From Phycisphaerales bacterium (GTDB lineage: Bacteria; Planctomycetota; Phycisphaerae; Phycisphaerales; UBA1924), in the NCBI GenBank assembly GCA_017642965.1, contig JAEPOJ010000008.1:73869-106164 (forward strand): a DNA stretch of 32,296 bases, in the 5' to 3' direction. Below, one piece after another: positions 1 to 8,051 of the stretch (position 1 is the first letter of the stretch; every line of letters begins with the position of its first letter). The position numbers were made by a program, and so were the translations under genes. The notes beneath the pieces are model-generated. The model ran no database searches. It had not been told where the DNA came from and was given only the letters and a program-made list of their open reading frames with translations.

Positions 1-1
1 G

Positions 2-88
2 CAGGAAAAGATCCTCAGCGATGCGATCGGGCCAAAGCCCGAGAGCAAGGAATCAAAGAACAGCAAGGTCGCCGCGGCGCAGGCCTGA
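2..88 (+). CDS. sucA: 3' end of probable 2-oxoglutarate dehydrogenase E1 (partial)
   Basis: Only the last 28 codons are in the window, in the frame starting at base 2 and ending with TGA at 86-88. The residues visible are QEKILSDAIG followed by a Lys/Ser/Ala-rich tail. E1 subunits of 2-oxoglutarate dehydrogenase commonly end in a short Q/E/K-rich helix of the type HxxEQxxIxxDAL, and the next gene 42 bases downstream is the matching E2 subunit. The call therefore rests on a short C-terminal match plus the usual sucA-sucB order. The gene starts outside the window. The polar tail after the helix is unremarkable, and a different protein ending in a similar helix cannot be excluded. Confidence 0.55.
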   Translation, partial: QEKILSDAIGPKPESKESKNSKVAAAQA

Positions 89-130
89 CCTTAGCACTCC
101 AACCGGCAACACCAAGGCGGATACCAAGAC

Positions 131-1495
131 ATGGCAACAGAGATCGTCATCCCGAACGTCGGCGAATCGGTCACCAGTGGCATCATTTCGGCGTGGACCG
201 TTGAGGATGGTGCCTACGTCGAGCGCGACGAGACTGTGCTCGAGCTCGAGACGGATAAGGTCACCATGGAGGTCCCCGCTCCGGCCTCGGGTATTGTGAA
301 GCACGGCGCCAGCGAGGGCGACGAGGTCGATGTCGGTGCCAGCGTGGGGACCATCGATGAGAGCGCTGAGAAGCCCGCAGACTCAGGCGGTGGGAGCGAT
401 GGCGGTGATTCCGCGGCAGCGGATGCAGACACCGCCTCGAAGACAGATTCAGCAGGTTCGAAGAAGCAGGGCATGCCCGCCGAGCCCGACCCGGGCAAGA
501 CCCCGGCGCAGGGTGGCTCTGGTTCAGGCGGCGGTGGGGGCGGCACGGCCGTCGCGACCAAGCCCGCGCAGGCGCCCGCGAGCAACGCGGATGTGAAGGC
601 AACCCCGCTGGCACGCAAGCTCGCCGACGATCAGGGCGTGGACCTCAAGCAGATCTCCGGCACTGGCGCCGCCGGCCGCATCCGCGAGCAGGACGTGCTC
701 GCATGGATCCAGACCCACCAGAACGGCGCGGCGTCCGCACCCGCTTCGGCCGCCGCATCAACCGCAGCCCCGCGTGAGTCGTGGCAGGAGCGGATGAGCC
801 CCATGCGTCAGGCCATCGCCTCGCGCCTCGTGGAGGCCCAGCAGACCGCTGCGATGCTCACGACCTTCAACGAGGTTGACATGGGCGCGGTCATGGACCT
901 GCGCAAGCAGCACAAGGAAGCCTTCAGCGAGAAGCACGGCATCAACCTCGGGTTCATGTCCTTCTTCGTCAAGGCCTGCACCCAGGCGCTCGAGAAGTTC
1001 CCGCTGATCAACGCCTACATCACCCAGGGCGACAACGGCAAGCCCGCGATCCAGCACCACAACTACAAGGACGTTGCGATCGCTGTCTCCGGGCCCAAGG
1101 GCCTGGTTGTGCCGGTGCTCCGCAGCGCGGAGAACATGAGCTTCGCCACGATCGAGAGCACGATCAAGGACATGGCCGTGCGTGCCCGCGACGGCAAGAT
1201 CTCGCTCGAAGAGATGCAGGGCGGCACGTTCACGATCACCAACGGCGGCATCTTCGGCTCACTGATGTCGACTCCGATTCTCAATCCGCCCCAGAGCGCG
1301 ATCCTTGGGATGCACGGAATCAAGAAGCGCGCCATCGAGTACCCAAACGGATCAGGGCAGATCGCTCTGCGCCCGATGATGTACCTTGCGCTCAGCTACG
1401 ACCATCGCATCGTGGACGGCGCGGAAGCGGTGCAGTTCTTGGTGTCGATCAAGGACGCGATCGAGGATCCGGCGCGCCTCATGCTTGAGCTGTGA
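131..1495 (+). CDS. sucB: Dihydrolipoyllysine succinyltransferase, E2 of 2-oxoglutarate dehydrogenase
   Basis: This is the core subunit of the 2-oxoglutarate dehydrogenase complex; it transfers the succinyl group from lipoyl-lysine to CoA in the TCA cycle. The 454 residues show an N-terminal lipoyl domain (about 1-76) with the lipoylated lysine in ETDKVTMEV (K43), a long Ala/Gly/Ser/Pro-rich swinging linker (about 77-155) and a peripheral-subunit-binding domain near 158-195 ([23 protein letters not shown]). The C-terminal catalytic domain (about 220-454) ends in the active-site motif SYDHRIVDG, with H425 and D429. One lipoyl domain and the GESVTSG start fit the succinyl type rather than the pyruvate type. 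The ATG at 131 gives the standard start of the lipoyl domain. The 3' end overlaps the convergent phosphatase gene by 17 bases. The E3 gene is not in view. Confidence 0.95.
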   Translation: MATEIVIPNVGESVTSGIISAWTVEDGAYVERDETVLELETDKVTMEVPAPASGIVKHGASEGDEVDVGASVGTIDESAEKPADSGGGSDGGDSAAADADTASKTDSAGSKKQGMPAEPDPGKTPAQGGSGSGGGGGGTAVATKPAQAPASNADVKATPLARKLADDQGVDLKQISGTGAAGRIREQDVLAWIQTHQNGAASAPASAAASTAAPRESWQERMSPMRQAIASRLVEAQQTAAMLTTFNEVDMGAVMDLRKQHKEAFSEKHGINLGFMSFFVKACTQALEKFPLINAYITQGDNGKPAIQHHNYKDVAIAVSGPKGLVVPVLRSAENMSFATIESTIKDMAVRARDGKISLEEMQGGTFTITNGGIFGSLMSTPILNPPQSAILGMHGIKKRAIEYPNGSGQIALRPMMYLALSYDHRIVDGAEAVQFLVSIKDAIEDPARLMLEL

Positions 1496-1973
1496 TCGAA
1501 TCAAGCATCCCTTCACACGCCCGCGTGAGCATCTCATAGACCTTATCGAACCCGTCGTCCCCGCCGTAGTAGGGGTCGGGCACATCGTGGTCGCCATCGA
1601 GCGACAGGTCGTAGCTCCGCATGAGGCGGACCTTGTGCTCCGGGCTGCCCATGTCGATCAGGTCGGCGTGGTTGCTGCGGTCCATGACGATCAGCCAGTC
1701 GTACATATGCGGATCGCTGGAAGCGTCGAACTGGCGGGCGCGCAGGTGGGATATGTCGAGCCCGTTCTTGCTCGCGACGAGCACCGATCGTGGGTCCGGA
1801 CCTTTGCCAACGTGCCAGCCGCCCGTGCCGCACGAGTCGATGTGGAACCGATCGCTCAAGCCGCGTTGCTCGACGAGTTGTGTGAAGATGCCCTCTGCGA
1901 GCGGTGAGCGGCAGATGTTGCCCAGGCAGACAAAGAGCACGCTTGTTTTGGTCTGTTCGGTTGGGTCAGGCAT
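1479..1973 (-). CDS. Low-molecular-weight protein-tyrosine phosphatase
   Basis: This is a cytoplasmic phosphatase of 164 residues, normal for the family. The P-loop is C16-LGNIC-R22-S near the N-terminus ([14 protein letters not shown]), the general acid is D133 in the DPYYGG motif, and the MDRSN segment lies in between. In bacteria such enzymes often dephosphorylate tyrosine kinases that control polysaccharide export, or act on other phosphotyrosine proteins. The open frame extends upstream to 2081, but those extra residues overlap the preceding gene and are not family-like. The start chosen is the ATG at 1973, eight bases inside the end of the upstream glycosyltransferase-like gene (ATGCCTGA), which suggests translational coupling. 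It is the last gene of the minus-strand cluster and meets sucB tail to tail. Confidence 0.92.
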   Translation of the reverse strand: MPDPTEQTKTSVLFVCLGNICRSPLAEGIFTQLVEQRGLSDRFHIDSCGTGGWHVGKGPDPRSVLVASKNGLDISHLRARQFDASSDPHMYDWLIVMDRSNHADLIDMGSPEHKVRLMRSYDLSLDGDHDVPDPYYGGDDGFDKVYEMLTRACEGMLDSITAQA

Positions 1974-2958
1974 GGCTCTCGGTCTCGGTGCGGACAACTG
2001 GAGTGGCTCTCTTCGTAAAGATGTCATCGATCGCGTCAATAACCGGGCCTGCGACCCCGGGGGCACGGGAGAGACCCGCACGCCCGCCGCTCTCCAAACG
2101 CAGCACGCGTGTCCCCAAGTTCTCGCAGATACGCTCGATCAGCATGCTGGCTCCCGAGCCGTTGAAGCACGGGTGGATCAGCACATCGAAGATCGGGAGC
2201 ATGGTCAGGACAGGCTCCTGTGCGATCAAAAACCGGAACTGATCGCCAAGGCCGTGGTGATGTCGCCGTGCCGCGCTGAGATGGCTGGCGTTCTCAGGGA
2301 TCACCGCCGTCAGGCTGAGTCCAGAAACGTTGAGCAAGCCGATGAGGAACCCTATCGCACGCGCATCAATTTCCGAAGGGCGATCCGAGATGACGCCAAC
2401 GCAGACAGAGTCATCAGGGATTCCGAGTGATGATCGTGTGTGTGCGCCGATGCGAACCGAGGCGTTGTCGAGTGCGGATCGGTAGAGCGAATCGATCTCG
2501 GCTTCTTGGTTCTTCGCCTCCCATGCCTTGCGATCCTGCCGCTCGAAGACCCGGATTTCGACCCTGCTGGGCACGCGCATGCGCGCGAGGTCGGGGCGGG
2601 TTGATATCAGTTGCGCTGGAGCACGAACACCCTTAAGCAATGGCACAAGCTCGTCGTTCCACACGTACACACGCTGCGATTGTTCAGCGATCTTCCCAAC
2701 CGATCGTGCGAGCATCTTCACACTTCCCAGCGGTGGGGTGAGGCGCTCATGTGGGACGAGGGCGAGTGAGCGAGCTGATCGCTCGCTTTTCTCATCTCCC
2801 ACAAGGACGACTCGACCACGCGGCACGAGCCCCTCTTCGATCGCCCGCGCACAGAGCAGCGTGGGCACATACCCGCCGATCGCCGGCCGCGATGTCGAGG
2901 CGGCAGTGGGGGCGCTGACGAAGTGCAGCACGTCGGATGGAAGAGCGTTCGCGATCAC
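1966..2958 (-). CDS. Divergent GT-B glycosyltransferase-like protein
   Basis: The protein has 330 residues and no signal peptide. The second half reads like the donor-binding half of a family-4 glycosyltransferase. There is a beta-strand/turn around SSLGIPDDSVCVGVISDRPSEID, a helix and strand (LTAVIPENAS), and then a segment RFLIAQEPVLTMLPIFDVLIHPCF with an acidic-helix remnant (SGASMLIERICENLGTRVL) where classical enzymes have the E-x7-E motif. The first half is less recognisable. The start is a GTG whose GTGA overlaps the stop of the upstream lipoprotein, a typical coupled start. Its neighbours (a tyrosine phosphatase downstream, lipoproteins upstream) are compatible with envelope polysaccharide work, but that is inference. 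Catalytic activity is uncertain because canonical motifs are weak. Confidence 0.55.
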   Translation of the reverse strand: MIANALPSDVLHFVSAPTAASTSRPAIGGYVPTLLCARAIEEGLVPRGRVVLVGDEKSERSARSLALVPHERLTPPLGSVKMLARSVGKIAEQSQRVYVWNDELVPLLKGVRAPAQLISTRPDLARMRVPSRVEIRVFERQDRKAWEAKNQEAEIDSLYRSALDNASVRIGAHTRSSLGIPDDSVCVGVISDRPSEIDARAIGFLIGLLNVSGLSLTAVIPENASHLSAARRHHHGLGDQFRFLIAQEPVLTMLPIFDVLIHPCFNGSGASMLIERICENLGTRVLRLESGGRAGLSRAPGVAGPVIDAIDDIFTKRATPVVRTETESHA

Positions 2959-3611
2959 CGACGGAATAATACCGTCTCAGTAATCTCGTGCTTGTAGAAA
3001 AGCTGTGCGAGCCCCAAGCCTGCCCGGCTGGCCAGTGCGCCCTCGACCTCGACACGCTCACCGGTTGAGGCGGGGCCAGACCCGGGGCGTTGCGGGATCT
3101 GGACGTTCATCACGTGCCCGCGCTCATCGGCGGGCCAAACCCGCTGCTTAGACCGGGTGTCAATGATTTTGACCCGCAGGGTTGCACGCGGGAGGTATGC
3201 GCCGGTCTCCGGCGACATCGAGAAATCGGTCACCACGGCGTAGATGACGATGTCCGCGTCGACTGTCCGTCCGAGCTCGGAGATGCTCATCTGCTTCCCG
3301 AACCGCTCGTTGCTGGCCGCGGTCAGGATCCCGCGGGGATCAACCATATCGACAAGGATCCGCTTTTCAAGCAGCTCGTCAGTCGCCCGCTCCGCGATCG
3401 CGTAGCGGAGACGACGCTGTGTAATTCTGCTCGAGGGGTCATCGACGAAGACTACCGTGCGGGCGTTCTCCTCAAGCGTGAACTGCGGCTCAACCTTGCC
3501 AGGTCCATGGATCGCGTACGCGACCGGTGTGACCACATTGCAGGCGGGCATCAGGCCCAGGGCAGTGAGCGCGAGGCAGAACACGATGGAAATGGTGGAG
3601 AATGTTCTCAT
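2955..3611 (-). CDS. Putative lipoprotein, unknown function (paralogue 1)
   Basis: The 218-residue protein begins with a short basic N-terminus and a hydrophobic stretch ending in LMPAC, a plausible lipobox with C24 as the lipidated residue. The mature part is mixed alpha/beta, with strands such as ARTVVFVDD, ADIVIYAVVTDF and RATLRVKIIDT, and ends with AQLFYKHEI. The next gene upstream encodes a lipoprotein of nearly the same length whose end (IAWLFYTHEE) and internal strand order look alike, so the two are probably tandem paralogues. The 'strand, D/E-rich turn, LRVKIIDT' pattern recalls small outer-membrane-associated lipoproteins that combine components of an assembly machine, but I do not recognise the family. 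The GTGA overlap with the downstream gene shows they are translated together. Confidence 0.75.
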   Translation of the reverse strand: MRTFSTISIVFCLALTALGLMPACNVVTPVAYAIHGPGKVEPQFTLEENARTVVFVDDPSSRITQRRLRYAIAERATDELLEKRILVDMVDPRGILTAASNERFGKQMSISELGRTVDADIVIYAVVTDFSMSPETGAYLPRATLRVKIIDTRSKQRVWPADERGHVMNVQIPQRPGSGPASTGERVEVEGALASRAGLGLAQLFYKHEITETVLFRR

Positions 3612-3632
3612 GCGAATGGGTCCGATCCTGGA

Positions 3633-4304
3633 TCAGTACGGGATGACGTTTGATTCTTCGTGGGTGTAGAACAGCCATGCGATCCGGTTCGTGAGCCGGT
3701 TCGCGAGCTCGGTGTTCACCGCCGCCTCGGGGATCTCGGTCCGCATCAGCCCGCTGATATCCGGGAATGAGACGCGGATCGCTTTCTCAAACACCGGATC
3801 ATCGGGGAAGGGGGAGTCGCTCTCAAAGACGCTGACGACACAGGATGCTGAGCCATCCCAGATGTACTTGTTGCCCGGCTCATGCAGGCGATACTCGACG
3901 AGCTCAACAACGACGAGGCGCTCGACTCCGAGCATGTCCGCGACTTCTCCTCGGGGCATCGCGGGCCACTGGGGCGTGTTGTAGAGCACCGTGAGCAGGT
4001 CGGCGCTGGGGATCGCGAACGAGGGCATCGCATTCTGAATCAGGCGGTCATTCACGCGCTGGGTGATGCGTGCGGCGATCCCGGGATTGTTCCCTTCTAT
4101 GAGGCGGTCCGCGCTGACCACGACCGTGAACGAATGCCCCGCGATGCCTTCGTATTCTGCTTCAATCTCGCTCGTCCCCGTGCGGTGGTACGACTCGGCC
4201 ATACCACCGATGGTGGCGCCGACGATGCAGCCACTCAGGTGAGTCATGGTGAGTGTGATCGCACTGAGTGCGAGCGTGGCCTTGATGAGCTTGGTGCAGA
4301 GCAT
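3633..4304 (-). CDS. Putative lipoprotein, unknown function (paralogue 2)
   Basis: The protein has 223 residues with a lipoprotein signal: basic start, hydrophobic core and a clean lipobox LSGC with C26. A small Gly-rich stretch follows (VGATIGGMAES). The mature domain alternates strands and helices (SFTVVVSADRLI, VERLVVVELVEYRL, SASCVVSVFES) and ends in AWLFYTHEESNVIPY, sharing the LFYxHE ending with the neighbouring lipoprotein. The chosen ATG at 4304 has a good ribosome site (AGGGGA) six bases upstream. It lies 19 bases after the DUF2752 gene and 21 bases before the second lipoprotein, so all are probably one transcript. Function is unknown. An envelope role is inferred from the lipobox only. 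Confidence 0.78.
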   Translation of the reverse strand: MLCTKLIKATLALSAITLTMTHLSGCIVGATIGGMAESYHRTGTSEIEAEYEGIAGHSFTVVVSADRLIEGNNPGIAARITQRVNDRLIQNAMPSFAIPSADLLTVLYNTPQWPAMPRGEVADMLGVERLVVVELVEYRLHEPGNKYIWDGSASCVVSVFESDSPFPDDPVFEKAIRVSFPDISGLMRTEIPEAAVNTELANRLTNRIAWLFYTHEESNVIPY

Positions 4305-4323
4305 GCTGTCCCCTGTGGTTTGG

Positions 4324-4803
4324 TTACCAGGTCACTACTTTATAGACCCATGCGAGCAGGAGCATCGCGCCGAGCACGATGAACACCCGTGGGCGGAGGG
4401 CTGGCTGGATCATCGTGCCAATACGTGCCCCTGTGATGGCCTGCGTCGCGCCGCCCCAGAACATGACACTCGTAAGCAAGACGAGAAATGCGCCCATGGG
4501 CTGGTTGAGGAACGATGTGATCCACTGACCCTCACCAGCGTGAGCGAACGAGGTCGTCATGCCGCAGGTCATGCACGGCTTGTCGAGCGTCACCGCCCAC
4601 ATGCACGGCTTCAGCCCGAGTTGTGTGTGCGTGCCGTGCCCATCCGTGGCGGGCTGCATCCATGCACCCATTCCCAGCACACCGAGACTCACCAGAGCGA
4701 TGCACGCGGCAAAGACGCGCGATGGAACGTTCGCACGAAGCGGGTGCGTGCGTTCTTGGACGCGGATCGGTGACGTGTGCTCGGCAGGTTCGCTCATGTG
4801 CAT
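4324..4803 (-). CDS. DUF2752 family membrane protein
   Basis: The protein has 159 residues, with a polar N-terminus of about 28 residues and then three hydrophobic segments (about 30-48, 103-122 and 138-156). Between the first two lies the family signature KPCMW...KPCMTCGMT, with C67, C77 and C80. DUF2752 proteins are small inner-membrane proteins of unknown function carrying this Cys-Pro/Met-x-Cys-Gly-x-Thr motif, often found in Bacteroidota and Planctomycetota. The start could be ATG 4803 or the second ATG at 4797 (M3); the sequence does not decide. It sits 57 bases downstream of nuoA and just upstream of the two lipoprotein genes, so it probably heads or continues that minus-strand unit. 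Confidence 0.8.
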   Translation of the reverse strand: MHMSEPAEHTSPIRVQERTHPLRANVPSRVFAACIALVSLGVLGMGAWMQPATDGHGTHTQLGLKPCMWAVTLDKPCMTCGMTTSFAHAGEGQWITSFLNQPMGAFLVLLTSVMFWGGATQAITGARIGTMIQPALRPRVFIVLGAMLLLAWVYKVVTW

Positions 4804-4860
4804 AGGGGTATACGCTCGACTTGCCCTGCCTGATCCGTGCGAATGCCCCCGATCGTGGGA

Positions 4861-5259
4861 TCAGTCGAACTTGAACACGCCCTTGCGGTACCCATACAGG
4901 TACGCGACGAGGGTGGTTAGCAGGAAGAAGAGGATCCGGAGCAGCCAGATGGCCGACTGATCGCTCATCGGGTCGAGACTGGTAAATGTCTGTGCCCAGG
5001 GGTACAGGAAGATGACTTCGACATCGAAGACCAGGAAGACCATCGCGATCAGGTAGAAACGGATGTTGAACCGCTTGCGGGCGGTTCCTACGGGCGTCAT
5101 GCCCGATTCGTACGTCTCGCCCTTGCGCCCACCAGCGCGGCGGGGGCCGAGCAGGAACGTGCCAACAAGGTTGATGACCCCGAACCCGATGGCCGCGAGG
5201 ATCATCAGGAAGATTGGGAGGTATGCACCGATTTCGTTGCTTTCCGCGAGTGTCAGCAT
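4861..5259 (-). CDS. nuoA: NADH-quinone oxidoreductase subunit A
   Basis: Subunit A is a small membrane subunit of respiratory complex I, at the junction between the hydrophilic arm and the membrane arm. The 132 residues contain three membrane helices (about 13-36, 69-90 and 100-125). The diagnostic loop YESGMTPVGTARKRFNIRFY is followed by VFLVFDVEVIFLYPW, with the conserved acidic residues in the second helix. The open frame reaches back to 5325, but ATG 5259 gives the usual short N-terminus before the first helix. Normally nuoA is followed by nuoB, C and D; here it is followed by unrelated genes, so it appears separated from the rest of the nuo genes or is a second copy. It is transcribed divergently from groEL1. 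Confidence 0.93.
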   Translation of the reverse strand: MLTLAESNEIGAYLPIFLMILAAIGFGVINLVGTFLLGPRRAGGRKGETYESGMTPVGTARKRFNIRFYLIAMVFLVFDVEVIFLYPWAQTFTSLDPMSDQSAIWLLRILFFLLTTLVAYLYGYRKGVFKFD

Positions 5260-5318
5260 GCGTCTTTGGCCCGTTTCAGGTCTTCGTTGCTCGCCCTCTA
5301 TGGCGATCGAGCACAATG

Positions 5319-5345
5319 ATAGCACGCACGAACCCGGAGTGCATT
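5319..5345. promoter_or_regulatory. CIRCE-like operator (possible HrcA site)
   Basis: The left arm ATAGCACGC (5319-5327) and the right arm GAGTGCATT (5337-5345) are separated by exactly 9 bases. The CIRCE consensus is TTAGCACTC-N9-GAGTGCTAA; the left arm matches 7 of 9 and the right arm 6 of 9, with both GCAC/GTGC cores intact. It lies in the divergent region between nuoA and groEL1, 60 bases upstream of nuoA and about 267 bases upstream of the groEL1 start, which is farther than usual. HrcA repression of groEL is established in many bacteria; binding here is inference and hrcA is not in the window. Confidence 0.45.
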
Positions 5346-5394
5346 TTCCGTCCAGAATCCACGGTGCGGGCTGGGGACACGCCCGTCTGCCAGT

Positions 5395-5503
5395 TTGGCA
5401 CCCGATTGCCCACGATGACGCCGAGTGTCAGGGGTTTGGGGTCGGATCAGTGAGGATTCGGGGATGGTTCGGAGTGCGGATTGGCACGACGATTGCCCAC
5501 TAT
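5395..5503. repeat. Pair of near-identical 22/23-base direct repeats upstream of groEL1
   Basis: Copy 1 is 5395-5416 and copy 2 is 5481-5503. Both begin TTGGCAC, then have two or three variable bases, then GATTGCCCAC, one variable base and AT. The start-to-start distance is 86 bases. Each copy is weakly dyad-like (TTGGC ... GCCCA). They lie in the 352-base gap between nuoA and groEL1 and could be operator sites or duplicated promoter pieces. The spacing inside copy 2 does not give a convincing -35/-10 pair. Apart from this pair and the CIRCE-like site, the gap holds no recognisable gene. Confidence 0.5.
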
Positions 5504-5611
5504 CCCCCGCAGACGGTGCGCGAGCGTGCCGTGGAATCGACCGGAAGACACATCGGCCGGGTGGATCTGAGTCCCCGGCGTTCGAATCTCTGAAACTGGA
5601 GAAGCAGACAG

Positions 5612-7375
5612 ATGGCATCCAAAGAACTCACATTCGACATCGAAGCCCGTCAGGCACTCCTGGCGGGGGTTGAGAAACTCGCCAACGCCGTCAAAGTGAC
5701 GCTCGGCCCGCGCGGCCGCAACGCCGTCATCGACAAGTCCTGGGGTGGCCCGACCGTGACCAAGGACGGCGTGTCCGTCGCGGAAGAGGTCGAACTCGCC
5801 AACAAGGCCGAGAACATGGGCGCCAAGCTCGTGAAGGAAGCGTCCTCCAAGACCTCCGACGACGCCGGCGACGGCACCACGACCGCGACCGTCCTCGCCG
5901 AGGCCCTCTTCAAGGAAGGCCTCCGCTACATCGCCTCGGGCGTCGACGCGAACGCCCTTGTCCGTGGCATGAAGAAGGCCATCGAGATCTCCAACAAGGC
6001 GATCGACGACCTCGCCACCCCCGTCGACGGCAAGAAGGACATCCAGAATGTCGCAACCATCTCCGCTAACAACGACCCCGAAACCGGCAAGATCATGGCC
6101 GATGCCTTCGAAAAGGTCGGCAAGGACGGCGTGATCACTGTTGAAGAGGGCAAGGGCTTCGAGACCGACGTCAACGTCGTCGAGGGGATGCAGTTCGACC
6201 GCGGATACCTCTCCCCGAACTTCGTCACCGATCCGGAAGAGATGAAGGTCGAGTTCGACAAGGCGCTCGTACTCGTCCACGAGGACAAGATCGACAACAT
6301 CCAGAAGCTCGTGCCGCTCCTTGAGAAGGTCATGGGCGCCAAGAAGCCGCTCCTGATCATCGCTGAGGACATCACCGGCGAAGCGCTGAGCACCCTCGTC
6401 ATCAACAAGCTCCGCGGCACCCTCCAGGTCTGTGCCGTCAAGGCACCCGGGTACGGCGATCGCCGCAAGCAGATGCTCCAGGACATCGCGGTCCTCACCG
6501 GCGGCGAGGCGTTCATGAAGGATCTCGCGACCGATCTCGACAAGATCGAGCTCTCACAACTCGGTATCGCCAAGAAGGTCGAGATCAGCGCCGACAACAC
6601 CGTCATCATCGAGGGCGCGGGCGAGACCAAGGACATCCAGAACCGCATCGAGCAGATCCGCATGGAGATCGCGAACTCGACGAGCGACTACGATCGCGAG
6701 AAGCTCCAAGAGCGCCTCGCCAAGCTCGCGGGCGGCGTTGCCCAGATCAATGTCGGCGCTGCGTCCGAAGCCGAACTCAAGGAAAAGAAGGCACGCGTCG
6801 AAGACGCGCTCCACGCGACACGCGCGGCGCTGGCAGAGGGCATCGTCCCCGGCGGTGGCGTCTCCTTCATCCGTGCCCAGCAGGCCATCGAGAACACCCG
6901 CGAGTGGAAGAGCGTCTACGGCAAGGCCAAGGAAGTCACCTCCGACGACATCGGCCAGGTGAAGTTCGACTTCGCCGCCGGCATGAACGTCGTCTACCGT
7001 GCACTGGAGGTGCCCCTGCGGACCATCGCGGAGAACGCCGGCGCCAAGGGCTCCGTCGTCGTCGCCAAGGTCGCGGAGCAGGAAGGTTCCAATGGGTACA
7101 ACGCGCTGACGGATACCTACGAAGACCTGATCAAGTCCGGCGTCATCACCCCGGCCAAGGTCGATCGCAGCGCCCTGACCAACGCGGGCTCGGTCGCGAC
7201 CGTCCTGCTCGCCGCGGACTGCATCGTCACCGACAAGTCCGAACCCAAGGAACCCGCCGGTGCGGGCGCTGGCGGCGACCCGATGGGTGGCATGGGCGGA
7301 ATGGGTGGTATGGGCGGCATGCCTGGAATGGGCGGCATGGGCGGTATGCCTGGCATGGGCGGAATGGGGTTCTAA
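5612..7375 (+). CDS. groEL1: Chaperonin GroEL, copy 1, with long GGM tail
   Basis: This is the 60-kDa chaperonin subunit that forms the ATP-driven folding chamber closed by GroES. The nucleotide-site residues are in their standard places: D52 in TKDG, D87 in the GDGTTTAT motif, and the later [11 protein letters not shown] segment with the catalytic aspartate. At 587 residues it is about 40 longer than the usual 545. Two differences explain this: an insertion of roughly 18 residues near 425-447 ([15 protein letters not shown] region, in the returning equatorial part) and an extended C-terminal GGM/PGM tail of about 35 residues. The ATG follows AACTGGAGAAGCAGACAG, with GGAG about 9 bases upstream. 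It heads the chaperone cluster. The GGM tail marks it as the more GroEL-typical of the two copies. Confidence 0.97.
   Translation: MASKELTFDIEARQALLAGVEKLANAVKVTLGPRGRNAVIDKSWGGPTVTKDGVSVAEEVELANKAENMGAKLVKEASSKTSDDAGDGTTTATVLAEALFKEGLRYIASGVDANALVRGMKKAIEISNKAIDDLATPVDGKKDIQNVATISANNDPETGKIMADAFEKVGKDGVITVEEGKGFETDVNVVEGMQFDRGYLSPNFVTDPEEMKVEFDKALVLVHEDKIDNIQKLVPLLEKVMGAKKPLLIIAEDITGEALSTLVINKLRGTLQVCAVKAPGYGDRRKQMLQDIAVLTGGEAFMKDLATDLDKIELSQLGIAKKVEISADNTVIIEGAGETKDIQNRIEQIRMEIANSTSDYDREKLQERLAKLAGGVAQINVGAASEAELKEKKARVEDALHATRAALAEGIVPGGGVSFIRAQQAIENTREWKSVYGKAKEVTSDDIGQVKFDFAAGMNVVYRALEVPLRTIAENAGAKGSVVVAKVAEQEGSNGYNALTDTYEDLIKSGVITPAKVDRSALTNAGSVATVLLAADCIVTDKSEPKEPAGAGAGGDPMGGMGGMGGMGGMPGMGGMGGMPGMGGMGF
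7281..7372 (+). repeat. GGM/PGM codon repeat in groEL1 3' end
   Basis: A run of ATG-GGN-GGN units, several with CCT-GGN, encodes the GGM-rich C-terminal tail of GroEL1 (last about 30 residues). Glycine codons vary, so the protein repeat is kept while the DNA is not a perfect tandem array. Such flexible tails line the bottom of the chaperonin cavity in known GroELs. Confidence 0.9.
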
Positions 7376-7378
7376 GAC

Positions 7379-7705
7379 ATGGATCTTGGAGTTGATCAAT
7401 CTGAGCATTGGCCCAAGTGGTTTCAGATTGGTGAATCCAGATATCAAGTCGAGTACACCGTTCGTCAGCCAACCCAAGCCGAGTTGAGAGAAAGCGGTAC
7501 TCAGAGCCACATCTGGGCAGCAGTTACAACTATTGGAGATACCGAAGTTGTACAAGGTGGACAGAATGCATTTGAGAGCGTCGTCAAACTTGCCTCGGAA
7601 GTAAGCAGAAGAACAGGATCGAGTAAACGGTTCATCATTGATCTACCTCTCGATTGGACAGAATTACAGAGAACTTGTCTTCGACCCCAATCGTGGTTTC
7701 GCTAG
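7379..7705 (+). CDS. Small protein of unknown function inside the groE cluster
   Basis: The open frame has 108 codons, starts three bases after the groEL1 stop and ends 21 bases before groES. The protein is soluble-looking, with strand-rich N-terminal half (WFQIGESRYQVEYTVRQP, HIWAAVTTIGD) and a helix VVQGGQNAFESVVKLASEVSRR near the C-terminus, followed by a hydrophobic strand and LPLDW. The 'strands, then GxxAFxxVxxA helix' arrangement slightly recalls the DUF6968 family, but that is low-confidence recall. Base composition is clearly different: about 46% GC with AT-ending codons (agaaca, ttacag, attgga), against over 60% in its neighbours. That suggests recent acquisition or relaxed selection. 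Position and spacing support real expression with groEL1; no strong ribosome site is visible. Confidence 0.6.
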   Translation: MDLGVDQSEHWPKWFQIGESRYQVEYTVRQPTQAELRESGTQSHIWAAVTTIGDTEVVQGGQNAFESVVKLASEVSRRTGSSKRFIIDLPLDWTELQRTCLRPQSWFR

Positions 7706-7726
7706 GCAAGCAGGAGATACAGACAA

Positions 7727-8002
7727 ATGGCAGTCAAACCACTTGAAGATCGCGTGCTGGTGAAGCCAGTGGAGAAGGAATCCGTCACCTCATCGGGGCT
7801 CTACCTGCCCGAGTCGAGCAAGGAGAAGCCGATCCACGGCACCGTCGTCGCCGTGGGCCCAGGCAAGCGACTGGACAACGGCAACCTCGCATCCATGAGC
7901 GTCACCGTTGTCTACGCGTCGTATGCCGGGACCGAAGTCGAAGTGAACGGCGAGAGCCACCTCGTTATGCGTGAATCTGATCTTCTCGGAATCATGAACT
8001 AA
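7727..8002 (+). CDS. groES: Co-chaperonin GroES
   Basis: GroES is the 10-kDa lid of the GroEL chamber. The 91 residues begin KPLEDRVLVKPVEKE and include the mobile loop SVTSSGLYLPESSKEKP and GTVVAVGPG, then YASYAGTEVEVNG and a final ESDLLGIM. The loop tripeptide that docks into GroEL is usually I-V-L or similar after a glycine; here it reads L-Y-L, an aromatic residue in the middle. The ATG is preceded by GCAGGAGATACAGACAA (GGAG about 10 bases upstream). It sits between two groEL genes and is the only groES in the window, so it may serve both. Confidence 0.95.
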   Translation: MAVKPLEDRVLVKPVEKESVTSSGLYLPESSKEKPIHGTVVAVGPGKRLDNGNLASMSVTVVYASYAGTEVEVNGESHLVMRESDLLGIMN

Positions 8003-8051
8003 CCACGCGGCTTCGCATACACACTGAATCAAACTCCAAAGGAGTCGAGAT

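Noticed and set aside
91..99. Perfect left half of a CIRCE element, TTAGCACTC, just before sucB.
   Set aside because: The matching right half is absent: bases 109-117 read ACACCAAGG. A half site before sucB is best explained by chance.
5481..5506. Sigma-70 promoter TTGGCA with TATCCC upstream of groEL1.
   Set aside because: The spacing is only 14 bases and the -10 box is poor. The sequence is better treated as one copy of the direct repeat.
5447..6280. Long open frame of 277 codons on the minus strand opposite groEL1; similar antisense frames at 6554-7555 and 7992-8720.
   Set aside because: They mirror the codon structure of the chaperonin genes and give Asp/Gly/Val-rich low-complexity products with no domain. 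They are shadows caused by high GC at third positions.
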